This document shows positions 21,210 through 26,966 of a stretch of DNA of 30,965 nt, piece by piece. The notes beneath the pieces are model-generated. The model did no database searches, was not told where the DNA came from, and saw only the letters and a list, made by a program, of their open reading frames with translations. Source of the DNA: a virus; the IMG/VR virus record IMGVR_UViG_3300036795_000172, positions 1-30,965 of that record, one strand, 5' to 3'. The translations under genes were made by a program, and so were the position numbers. Position 1 is the first letter of the stretch. Every line of letters begins with the position of its first letter.

Positions 21210-21933
21210 GGGCCACCTCGTCGGAGGGCCCGCTGTCGCCGCTGATCCGCTCATACACGAACAGCGCGTCGTGCAGGCCGAACCACTGGGGGATGCTGCG
21301 GGATTCGACCTCCTTGAACTTCGCCGCCGGCCACGCGCACGTGCACGGCTCGCTGTAGTGCGGGCAGTACGGGGTATCACCGAGCAGGGCATGCATCCGG
21401 TCGTCACCCGTGCAGCCGCCGGGAGGTTCCCCGATGTAGATCACCGTGTCGCCGTCGTAGAGGTCGACGGCATCACCAGTCCACGGCTCGGAGTAGGACG
21501 GCCAGCACAACAACAGAGTGCGGTCCGGGTGGCCGATCACGGAGGACTGGTCACCGACGAGAACCTCGGACCACTGGTGGCCGGCGAAATCGTTCCCCTT
21601 GCCGGCCGGGTGCGGGTCGTAGGCGACCACGTCGACACCGAGCTGGCGCAGCAGCATCGCCCAGTACCCGCCGCCAGCGCCGATCTCGACCACGCCGCGC
21701 GGCGAGTGGCCTTGGATGGCGAGCAGCGCGGCGGGTGTGGGGACGGCCCACGAGAACTGTTTCTTGATGTAGTGGTGGCCGCGGTCCTCCATCGGCCGGT
21801 GCTCCTTGAGGCATTCGATGCACGTCTCCCCGGGCTGCGGGGCGCCGTAGAGCGACGTGAGGGAACTGCCGTGGGTGCGTTGGTGTTCCAGCGCTGCGCG
21901 GTAGATGTTGAGGTACTCGATGTCGTTGAGCAC
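21202..21933 (-). CDS. SAM-dependent methyltransferase-like protein
   Basis: 243 aa, GTG at 21931-21933 with AAGGA upstream. SAM-binding motif I is clear: 'RGVVEIGAGGGYWAMLLRQL' (79-98), then 'VDVVAYDPHP' with Asp 106 as the acidic ribose ligand; 'TLLLCWPSYSEPW' and 'DTVIYIGEPPGG' follow as core strands. An N-terminal Cys pair (CIECL) and a C-terminal Cys/His cluster (PYCPHYSEPCTCAW) are extra. There is no DPPY-type DNA-methylase motif, so the substrate is unknown. Its last 8 bases overlap the integrase start, implying co-transcription. Confidence 0.78.
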   Translation of the reverse strand: MLNDIEYLNIYRAALEHQRTHGSSLTSLYGAPQPGETCIECLKEHRPMEDRGHHYIKKQFSWAVPTPAALLAIQGHSPRGVVEIGAGGGYWAMLLRQLGVDVVAYDPHPAGKGNDFAGHQWSEVLVGDQSSVIGHPDRTLLLCWPSYSEPWTGDAVDLYDGDTVIYIGEPPGGCTGDDRMHALLGDTPYCPHYSEPCTCAWPAAKFKEVESRSIPQWFGLHDALFVYERISGDSGPSDEVARG

Positions 21934-21992
21934 GTGGTGGTCCTTCGTGGTGCCGGTGGATGGGACTCATCGGGCCGGTCTCGTTCCCGGCG

Positions 21993-22006
21993 ACGCCTCA
22001 CGGCGT
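21993..22006 (-). terminator. Small hairpin after the 61-aa gene
   Basis: ACGCC (21993-21997) pairs with GGCGT (22002-22006). On the minus strand the 4-base loop reads GTGA, a stable tetraloop type. It lies 15 bases after the stop at 22021 in an 87-base gap before the methyltransferase gene. The stem is only 5 bp, so a terminator role is tentative. Confidence 0.3.
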
Positions 22007-22020
22007 TTCGTCCAGCGTGG

Positions 22021-22206
22021 TCAGGCATTCCATGCGTCGTCGCCGAGGTTTTCGCAGTCCTGTTGGAGAGAGTCCGCCTCGGCGTAGGTGAGGCCGGTGC
22101 AGTCAGGCACGGCCGCGTTGTCGCGCTCCGTGTCGAGGACGAACCAGCCGTTGGGGTTGGCCGGTGCGTCCTCGTCGCCTTCGAGATCGATCAGAAAGCG
22201 GGGCAT
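22021..22206 (-). CDS. Small hypothetical protein (61 aa)
   Basis: 61 aa, ATG at 22204-22206. 'MPRFLIDLEGDEDAPANPNG', 'WFVLDTERDNAAVPDCTGLT' and an acidic helix with 'EADSLQQDCENLGDDAWNA'. Strongly acidic, two Cys. No family recognised. It lies 13 bases after the stop of the 50-aa gene and is probably in the same transcript. Confidence 0.68.
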   Translation of the reverse strand: MPRFLIDLEGDEDAPANPNGWFVLDTERDNAAVPDCTGLTYAEADSLQQDCENLGDDAWNA

Positions 22207-22219
22207 CCGATCCTCCCGA

Positions 22220-22372
22220 TCAGTACTCGTAGTCCTCGTAGCCAGCGGGCATGCCGGTCGCGTTGCCGTTCTCGTCCTGCGGCGGCGCGGGCGGCTGCGG
22301 GTCGAGCGGTTCCAGGGTTCCGGGGGTGAACCACTCGCCGTACGCCCACATCCGGGGGTCGAGTTTGGCCAT
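22220..22372 (-). CDS. Small hypothetical protein (50 aa)
   Basis: 50 aa, ATG at 22370-22372, with CGGAG 6 bases upstream; an ATG two codons earlier is less well spaced. 'MAKLDPRMWAYGEWFTPGTL' then a Pro/Gln/Glu-rich acidic tail ending GYEDYEY. No family recognised. It is too short for similarity-based calls, but the ribosome site and third-position G/C bias support it. Confidence 0.6.
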   Translation of the reverse strand: MAKLDPRMWAYGEWFTPGTLEPLDPQPPAPPQDENGNATGMPAGYEDYEY

Positions 22373-22427
22373 GTGCATCTCCGTTCTGTCGTGATCAACT
22401 GGTGGTAACGGTTCCCGTTCCCGGCGA

Positions 22428-23000
22428 TCAGTCCTTCTCGATGTCGGGGCGGCGGACAGCGGCCACGGCGAGCTGCACAGCGCGGCTAGGTCGGCGGGCG
22501 GCGACGGTGCGGTGGGCCGTGGGGGAGGCCAGGCTGTAGCGGACGGGCGTGGCCGGTGCGGGCTCGGCGGCCGGCTGGTCGGTGACGATGGTGACCTGGT
22601 CGGCGTCGGCGTACACCACCACGTCGTCGGGTTCGCCGTCCGGGTGGACGAGGAGCCAGTCGCCGGCGTCGATGGCCTGGGCGTCGGACGGGCTGACCGT
22701 GCCGGTGCCGGGGCCGCCGCCGAGGGTGCCGGTGACGCGCTGGCCGGGCCGCGGCCGGCGGGCATCGAGTTCGTGGGTCTCACGGCGGGCCGCGGACAGG
22801 GTCCCGAAGAAATCGGGGCGCGTCTGCTCCGTCTTGAGGTTGGTGATGACCCAGGGTGAGCCGGGCATCTCCATGCGGACGTAGGCCCAGCGGCCGTCGC
22901 GGCTGACGGCTTCCCAGATCTGGCGCTTGCCGGCGCGGTAGGTCGGCGCGCGGCGGGTGCGGGTGGGGTCGAGCGGTGTCATGGGGCGCGTGTCGCGCAT
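22428..23000 (-). CDS. Hypothetical protein, start of an early operon
   Basis: 190 aa, ATG at 22998-23000 with CGGAG 6 bases upstream (another ATG six codons later). 'TYRAGKRQIWEAVSRDGRWA', 'GSPWVITNLKTEQTRPDFFG' and 'AIDAGDWLLVHPDGEPDDVV', beta-rich, with a Pro/Ala linker and basic helix at the C-terminus (RTVAARRPSRAVQLAVAAVR). No family recognised. It is the first gene after an AT-rich palindrome at 23044-23065 and probably the first gene of the unit leading to the methyltransferase and integrase. Confidence 0.7.
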   Translation of the reverse strand: MRDTRPMTPLDPTRTRRAPTYRAGKRQIWEAVSRDGRWAYVRMEMPGSPWVITNLKTEQTRPDFFGTLSAARRETHELDARRPRPGQRVTGTLGGGPGTGTVSPSDAQAIDAGDWLLVHPDGEPDDVVVYADADQVTIVTDQPAAEPAPATPVRYSLASPTAHRTVAARRPSRAVQLAVAAVRRPDIEKD

Positions 23001-23043
23001 GTGGTGCTCCGTGGGGCCGTTCTGTTGTGGTGACCCCAACTTA

Positions 23044-23065
23044 CCACATAATCTTCATTGTGTGG
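23044..23065. promoter_or_regulatory. AT-rich palindromic operator-like site
   Basis: CCACATAAT (23044-23052) and ATTGTGTGG (23057-23065) form a 9-bp inverted repeat with one mismatch and a 4-base centre. It stands out as AT-rich in a G/C-rich region. On the minus strand it is followed directly by TAAGTT, a possible -10 (TAnnnT), ahead of the gene at 23000. Best read as an operator or promoter of that operon. Confidence 0.5.
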
Positions 23066-23118
23066 CAGCCAGCGGCGGCGATCTGACCGATATTTGTCCA
23101 CCGATCGAGGATCACCGC

Positions 23119-23229
23119 CTACTGGTGCTGGTCGATCAGTTCGATGCGGTCATAGATCGCACGCAACTGCTCTTCGGTGAACGGGATCTTGGCGGCCGGG
23201 ATCTCCGGCGGCACGATGTCGTCAGTCAC
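23119..23229 (-). CDS. 36-aa microprotein
   Basis: GTG at 23227-23229, in a GTGA overlap with the end of the gene before. The product reads MTDDIVPPEIPAAKIPFTEE followed by QLRAIYDRIELIDQHQ: an acidic, Pro-rich start and one amphipathic helix. Third positions are G/C-rich and the junction style is the same as for its neighbours, so it is probably translated. No family recognised. Confidence 0.55.
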   Translation of the reverse strand: MTDDIVPPEIPAAKIPFTEEQLRAIYDRIELIDQHQ

Positions 23230-23792
23230 CTGGCGGCCTTCACTGTGACGTTCAACAACTGGATCTTCGCCCACATCGCCACAGGCCTTTCCCGCGTCGA
23301 CGCCTCATACCGGCCCTCGATCCATCCCCGCGACAGCACGATCTGACAGTCCGAAGGCGCGGGCACTGGGACCATGTGCAGGTCCTCGTCCACGTGTCGG
23401 CGGATCAACGCCGGACACACCGCTGTGGCGAACTCGGCGCAGTCCGGGCACAACCACGGCTCCGTCACCACCGGCACGTGCCGGCCGGCGACCTCGACGG
23501 TTTCGACCGACACCGAACTGACCACCAACTGCCGGTCCGGCCAGTCCACGACCCGCTTGCACACCTGGCAGAAGCCCAGGAGTACGCACTCCCGCTGCCG
23601 TTGGATGCACTGGTGCCGGAAGTCCGGCGCCTCGTCAAGGTGGTCGGCCCTGTACGCCGCGATCTCGCCGAGATTCCGGTCGAAACGGATGTGCCAGTCG
23701 GCCTCCCGCTCGCCGACGCCGATGAGGTTGACGTAGGGCACCGGCAGGCCACGCCAGGTAGCGAGGTGCGCCATGTGCGCGGGCGGCTTCAC
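23226..23792 (-). CDS. Conserved hypothetical Cys-rich phage protein
   Basis: 188 aa, GTG at 23790-23792 in a GTGA overlap. 'PYVNLIGVGEREADWHIRFD', 'DEAPDFRHQCIQRQRECVLL' then 'GFCQVCKRVVDWPDRQLVVS', 'TEPWLCPDCAEFATAVCPAL', 'DCQIVLSRGWIEGRYEASTR'. It carries two CxxC pairs (CQVC and CPDC), likely one zinc site. I recall this DW-I-FDR...APDFRHQC...CQVC architecture from actinobacterial and phage proteins without assigned function. A treble-clef-like nucleic-acid binding role is possible. Confidence 0.78.
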   Translation of the reverse strand: MKPPAHMAHLATWRGLPVPYVNLIGVGEREADWHIRFDRNLGEIAAYRADHLDEAPDFRHQCIQRQRECVLLGFCQVCKRVVDWPDRQLVVSSVSVETVEVAGRHVPVVTEPWLCPDCAEFATAVCPALIRRHVDEDLHMVPVPAPSDCQIVLSRGWIEGRYEASTRERPVAMWAKIQLLNVTVKAAR

Positions 23793-24181
23793 CCCTGGGT
23801 CTCGCCGTCCGAGGTGGCGACCAGGCCGGCCGCGATCAGTCGGTCCAGTGCGTCCTCGATGGCCTGCCACGGGCTGGGCACCGCGCTGATCGGGTCGTGG
23901 CCGAGCAGGTGCGGTTCGCCGTGGGCGATGGCCGCCAGCGCCTCCCGGTCCACTGCCGGTGCAGGCGCGGGCAGTGCGAGAATCGCCTGCGCAATCCTCT
24001 CAGCCTCGGCCCTGTAGCTGGGCTGACCGTCGTAGTCGAGCAGCCCTGGGTCGCGGCGGTGCAGGACCATCAGGTAGTCCATCCGCTGGCGCAATCCGTT
24101 CGCGATCGCCTCTGGAAGCACCGTCGGCGCACGTTCGGCCGCCTGCTCAAGCAGGTCATCGGTGCGGGACTGCTCGGTCAT
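23789..24181 (-). CDS. Hypothetical helical protein (130 aa)
   Basis: 130 aa from the ATG at 24179-24181, chosen over the ATG two codons earlier because AAGGGA is better spaced. Helical throughout: 'MTEQSRTDDLLEQAAERAPT', 'EAIANGLRQRMDYLMVLHRR', 'AEAERIAQAILALPAPAPAV', 'PWQAIEDALDRLIAAGLVAT'. No family recognised. It overlaps the end of the preceding gene by 26 bases. Confidence 0.68.
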   Translation of the reverse strand: MTEQSRTDDLLEQAAERAPTVLPEAIANGLRQRMDYLMVLHRRDPGLLDYDGQPSYRAEAERIAQAILALPAPAPAVDREALAAIAHGEPHLLGHDPISAVPSPWQAIEDALDRLIAAGLVATSDGETQG

Positions 24182-24488
24182 CACCATTTCCCTTCAGCGG
24201 GTTGAGTGCCGCAGCCGGGACCGGCAGCTGCAAGTCGACAGTGTGGCCGTCGCCGAACTCGACCGAGCAGTTGACGAGGCCGACCCAATCCCCCACCGAC
24301 GTCAACCACCACTCGATCAGTTCACCGGGCACGTCGGGACGGATCTTGAGGCCGGTCGATCGGACCCCGATCGGCGTGCTGGTCCCCCAGCGTTGGCGGG
24401 TTGGTGGGAACAGGAGCCGCAGGTCGACCAGCACCGGTTGCGGCGGGTGCACTGGCCGCCGTGACCTAAACCGGTCATCCTCGAACAC
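24156..24488 (-). CDS. Hypothetical protein (110 aa)
   Basis: 110 aa, GTG at 24486-24488 without a clear ribosome site. Arg/Pro-rich start, then 'GELIEWWLTSVGDWVGLVNC' and 'SVEFGDGHTVDLQLPVPAAA'. The GELIEW...GDWVGLVNxxV pattern resembles a small beta-rich family common in actinobacteria (unknown function). A later internal start cannot be excluded because the first 40 residues look weak. Confidence 0.62.
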   Translation of the reverse strand: MFEDDRFRSRRPVHPPQPVLVDLRLLFPPTRQRWGTSTPIGVRSTGLKIRPDVPGELIEWWLTSVGDWVGLVNCSVEFGDGHTVDLQLPVPAAALNPLKGNGDDRAVPHR

Positions 24489-24517
24489 CCGTTCGATCGT
24501 AGGTGACGAGGGGCAGG

Positions 24518-24841
24518 ATGAGCAGCATGTTCACCTGCCCCGCCTGCGACAAGACCAGCAGCCACCCGAAAGACGCCGAGGCAGGCTACTGCGGTGCCTG
24601 CCACTGGTGGACCGGTGACCCGGTCCTCGCGTCCCAACGCCCAGAACTGTTTCACCGATCGAGGACGCCCAGCGCCGGTTCTCGCGGCTGCCAGCCAATC
24701 GTCTCCTGTGCCGGGTCACCGTCCCGGCGGCACCGGTTCGACTTGACCTCTTTGACCCACCCGTCTGGTTCCGTATCCGGTCGGCCGTCCCACGCCAACG
24801 CCGCCAACACAGCGACCATCCGCGCAGTCGGCCCCGTGTAG
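24518..24841 (+). CDS. Small plus-strand zinc-finger protein
   Basis: ATG at 24518 (GAGGGG upstream) or 24527. The first 50 residues match a small actinobacterial/phage zinc-finger family: 'MFTCPACDKTSSHPKDAEAG' and 'YCGACHWWTGD', with CxxC at both ends of one zinc site. These proteins usually stop after about 45-55 residues. Here the frame runs on to 24841 over the antisense gene at 24652, and that tail looks like shadow sequence, so the stop may have been lost or the gene truncated by recombination. Confidence 0.55.
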   Translation: MSSMFTCPACDKTSSHPKDAEAGYCGACHWWTGDPVLASQRPELFHRSRTPSAGSRGCQPIVSCAGSPSRRHRFDLTSLTHPSGSVSGRPSHANAANTATIRAVGPV

Positions 24842-25005
24842 CACCAGCCACGGTCGTATTGCACCGGGTAGGCCAGGTCCGTCTCGACCAGGCGGTGGTT
24901 GCCGCCCATCATCATGAGCACGTCGACGTGACACCACTCAGTCGTTTTGATCCGCCAACCGCCCTCGATGGGCGTGACGTCGGCGAGCAGGTCAACGACG
25001 CTCAT
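24652..25005 (-). CDS. Conserved hypothetical protein (117 aa)
   Basis: 117 aa, ATG at 25003-25005 in an ATGA overlap. 'ADVTPIEGGWRIKTTEWCHV', 'DVLMMMGGNHRLVETDLAYP', 'RGWCYTGPTARMVAVLAALA', 'WVKEVKSNRCRRDG'. Compact beta/alpha sequence, no catalytic motif. The type (WRI.T..W..DV..M..N.RLV) is a small phage family I cannot name. Its 3' half is antisense to the plus-strand zinc-finger ORF. Confidence 0.72.
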   Translation of the reverse strand: MSVVDLLADVTPIEGGWRIKTTEWCHVDVLMMMGGNHRLVETDLAYPVQYDRGWCYTGPTARMVAVLAALAWDGRPDTEPDGWVKEVKSNRCRRDGDPAQETIGWQPREPALGVLDR

Positions 25006-25199
25006 CCTGCGACCCCCCCCCCGCTGTTTCGGGACTGCATGTGCTGCTTGAGGTCGTCCACGATCCCCCGCCCATCCGGGAGCCGCAGCCGCATCGCCAG
25101 GACCGGGCAGATCGTGGCGCTCGTCGCGCGCGGACCATACAACGCGGCCGTCAACAGCAGTTTCGTCGGAAGCACAGCCTTGCCGCCGCCAGCCCTCAC
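25002..25199 (-). CDS. Small hypothetical protein with G10 tract
   Basis: 65 aa, GTG at 25197-25199 with GGGAGG 4 bases upstream. 'LPTKLLLTAALYGPRATSAT', 'ICPVLAMRLRLPDGRGIVDD' and a polar end. Near the stop the coding strand has ten consecutive G (plus-strand C 25013-25022), encoding GGG. A one-base slip there would change the last residues and uncouple the overlap with the next gene. The start site lies in one copy of a 13-bp direct repeat. Confidence 0.66.
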   Translation of the reverse strand: MRAGGGKAVLPTKLLLTAALYGPRATSATICPVLAMRLRLPDGRGIVDDLKQHMQSRNSGGGVAG

Positions 25200-25208
25200 T
25201 TCGCCTCC
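25196..25208. repeat. 13-bp direct repeat, left copy
   Basis: TCACTTCGCCTCC, identical to 25713-25725. The two copies flank the plus-strand JAMM protease gene. Each copy is also a minus-strand ribosome site plus GTG start (GGAGGCGAAGTGA). Confidence 0.75.
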
Positions 25209-25276
25209 CGTTCTGTGTGGTGGTAGTCCTCAGTATCAAGGGCCGGGCGGCGGGACCGGTTCGTAGCCTCCCCGGC

Positions 25277-25678
25277 ATGTTGCGGCTCCCGATGCGTGTT
25301 CTGGACGCGATGCTCGACCACTGCCGGCGGGACCACCCGGTCGAGGCCTGCGGTGTCCTGGCCGGCCGCCGTGGCGGGGACCCGGACGAAGTGATCCGCA
25401 TGGTCAACACCGCCGCCTCGCCGACCCGGTACGGGTTCGATCCGCGTGAACAACTCGCCGTGTGGCAGCAGTTGGCCGATGCCGGCCGCGCACCGCTGGT
25501 CATCTACCACTCCCACACCGCCAGCCCCGCCAATCTCTCGCCCGTCGACATCGCGTACGCCGTTGAACCAGGTGCCGCGTACCTGGTGGTGTCCACCCAG
25601 CACGGCACGCCAGTGACCCGGGCGTGGGAGATCCGGGACGGCGTGCCGGTCGAGGTACCGATCGAGGTCCGTGCCTGA
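25277..25678 (+). CDS. JAMM/MPN metallopeptidase, Mec-like
   Basis: 133 aa. Full JAMM motif: Glu 23 in 'HPVEACGVLAGRRGG', then H78, H80, S88 and D91 in 'IYHSHTASPANLSPVD' (HxH-x7-S-x2-D). Length and sequence pattern ('AMLDHCRRDHPVEACGVLAG', 'YGFDPREQLAVWQQLADAG', 'VIYHSHTAS') are very like the actinobacterial Mec protein, which cleaves the CysO-cysteine adduct in cysteine synthesis. No cysO or cysM partner is nearby. A weak promoter (TTCTGT-17-TATCAA, 25211-25239) precedes it; the ribosome site is poor. Transcribed against its neighbours and flanked by direct repeats, it looks like an inserted cargo gene. Confidence 0.88.
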   Translation: MLRLPMRVLDAMLDHCRRDHPVEACGVLAGRRGGDPDEVIRMVNTAASPTRYGFDPREQLAVWQQLADAGRAPLVIYHSHTASPANLSPVDIAYAVEPGAAYLVVSTQHGTPVTRAWEIRDGVPVEVPIEVRA

Positions 25679-25712
25679 CCAGAGGACAGGTGACTCGTCA
25701 TCCGACGTTCGG

Positions 25713-25725
25713 TCACTTCGCCTCC
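25713..25725. repeat. 13-bp direct repeat, right copy
   Basis: TCACTTCGCCTCC, identical to 25196-25208, 517 bases away. On the minus strand it is AAGGAGGCGAAGTGA, a ribosome site and GTG with no good gene after it. A related sequence with one mismatch over 17 bases is at 29179-29195. Confidence 0.75.
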
Positions 25726-25742
25726 TTGGGGTCCGGGTGGGG

Positions 25743-26207
25743 CTACCAGAGATCGGACGCCGCGATCGCACGGACGGTGGCGTCGTAGGCGGACTGCCAG
25801 CCCTGCACTCCGGCCGAATCGGGCTGCTCGGTGATTGGCCGGCGGATGTCGTAGGGATGTAGGCGGCTTTCCGCGTCCAAGTGTGCGGCGAGGTAGCCGA
25901 GCATCGGCCAGAGGCCGTGTGCTCCTTGGTCTTCCATTTCGCTGGGCGTGGGTGGTTGGCCGTGCCGGTGGGACAGTTCCTCGCGTAGCCAGGTGGTGAC
26001 CCTGCCGTGGCGGTCGTTGTTGATGCCGGCGTAGGGCTCTCGCTGAGTGAGAGCTTGGTCGAGGAGTGATCGGATCAGGATCGCCCGGTCGGTGTCGGGG
26101 TCGGCGGCTTGGTGGTAGGCGTTGAGGCGTGCCATGAGGTCGTGGCCGATGCGGGTGTGCAGGTCGCCGCCGATCGTGGGGCGGCCGCGTCGTGGTGTCT
26201 CCGTCAT
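25743..26207 (-). CDS. RHH-type DNA-binding protein, probable repressor
   Basis: 154 aa, ATG at 26205-26207. N-terminal 55 residues have the ribbon-helix-helix pattern: 'RRGRPTIGGDLHTRIGHDLM' (strand and first helix) and 'DTDRAILIRSLLDQAL' (second helix). The remainder is a helical domain with 'TTWLREELSHRHGQPPTPSE' and 'HGLWPMLGYLAAHLDAESRL'. It is divergent from the gene at 26284 with two CGGTACCG palindromes between, the expected target of such a protein. The -10 box lies so close to the ATG that its mRNA may be leaderless. Stops at a TAG, after which the frame continues for nine sense codons. Confidence 0.75.
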   Translation of the reverse strand: MTETPRRGRPTIGGDLHTRIGHDLMARLNAYHQAADPDTDRAILIRSLLDQALTQREPYAGINNDRHGRVTTWLREELSHRHGQPPTPSEMEDQGAHGLWPMLGYLAAHLDAESRLHPYDIRRPITEQPDSAGVQGWQSAYDATVRAIAASDLW

Positions 26208-26214
26208 GAGATAG

Positions 26215-26256
26215 ACGGTACCGGCTATTGCCATGCTCCACAATAAGCGGTACCGT
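26215..26256. promoter_or_regulatory. Symmetric divergent promoter-operator
   Basis: Two CGGTACCG palindromes (26216-26223 and 26248-26255), centres 32 bp apart, lie in a larger inverted repeat. Each overlaps a -10 box TACCGT: plus strand TTGCCA (26228-26233), 17 bp, TACCGT (26251-26256); minus strand TTGTGG (26238-26243), 17 bp, TACCGT (26215-26220). A dimer bound at either palindrome would block one promoter, and cooperative binding would block both. Confidence 0.7.
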
Positions 26257-26283
26257 TAATCCATCGTCACCGAGGAGGACACC

Positions 26284-26691
26284 ATGGCCCGCCACTACGG
26301 CCCCACCAAGAGTCAGTTCGTCGACTTCGACGCCCAGACCGAGCAGGTCTACGGCGTGTGGTGCGCCCTGTGGGAGCAGCGCAAAGCCGACGCCACCCAC
26401 ACAGGACGCCCCGCCAACCGGATGGACATGAACGCCATCAACCGCGTCATCGCCGAGAACACCGACCTGGGCCAACTGCTGCGCTGGGCCATCGACGACG
26501 CCGAGGCAATGCCCGTCGACTTCGCGGTCAGCGCCGACGCGACCGCCGCCCTGTGGACCGCGCAGCAGCGCCTGCACGCCGAGTGGACCAATCTCCACCC
26601 GCCGATGCGTCTGGCGGTCGAACAGGAGACCTCGTGTCGCCACGGCGTGCCGTTCGCCGACGACTGCGGGGATTGCGACGCCGATTTCTGA
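26284..26691 (+). CDS. Plus-strand hypothetical protein, partner of RHH gene
   Basis: 135 aa, ATG with GGAGG 5 bases upstream. 'HYGPTKSQFVDFDAQTEQVY', 'GVWCALWEQRKADATHTGRP', 'NAINRVIAENTDLGQLLRWA', 'TAQQRLHAEWTNLHPPMRLA' and Cys-rich end 'SCRHGVPFADDCGDCDADF' (possible zinc binding). Mostly helical; no family recognised. Divergent control with the RHH gene suggests a regulated module in the lysogen, such as a repressor-controlled effector, but toxin/antitoxin function cannot be shown from the sequence. Confidence 0.75.
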   Translation: MARHYGPTKSQFVDFDAQTEQVYGVWCALWEQRKADATHTGRPANRMDMNAINRVIAENTDLGQLLRWAIDDAEAMPVDFAVSADATAALWTAQQRLHAEWTNLHPPMRLAVEQETSCRHGVPFADDCGDCDADF

Positions 26692-26732
26692 GCCACCTCG
26701 CGGGTCCGGGTGGGTGGTGTGGCAGTGGGTGG

Positions 26733-26966
26733 TCACGGCTGGGCCTCACGCTCGACCTGGTCGGCGAGTTCGAGCAGGGATCGGCGGTCGGTCGGGTAGT
26801 CGCCACTGGCCACGAACGGCCGCAGGGTCACGGCGACGGACCGGGCCGCGTCAGGCAGGTAGTCCCCGATGATCTGCGTGAGCAACTGGCCGTCGTCGGG
26901 CCGTAGGCCGTCCCCGAAGGCGATGTCCTCGGCGACAGCCCACGCGAGGTCTCCTGCGAGGCTCAC
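26733..26966 (-). CDS. Small hypothetical protein (77 aa)
   Basis: 77 aa, GTG at 26964-26966 in a GTGA overlap. 'SLAGDLAWAVAEDIAFGDGL', 'GQLLTQIIGDYLPDAARSVA', 'RRSLLELADQVEREAQP': a helical acidic protein, no motif recognised. It is the last gene of the operon that starts beyond the right edge; the 41 bases between it and the convergent gene at 26284 hold no clear terminator. Confidence 0.68.
   Translation of the reverse strand: MSLAGDLAWAVAEDIAFGDGLRPDDGQLLTQIIGDYLPDAARSVAVTLRPFVASGDYPTDRRSLLELADQVEREAQP

Noticed and set aside
25678-25742. Possible terminator between convergent JAMM and RHH genes
   Set aside because: Only a 5-bp GTGAC/GTCAC match with a long loop; too weak.
25504-26736. 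410-codon minus-strand frame over the JAMM and RHH region
   Set aside because: It runs over the divergent promoter and antisense to the JAMM gene; His/Pro/Arg-rich translation. Only the ribosome site and GTG near 25714 are interesting.
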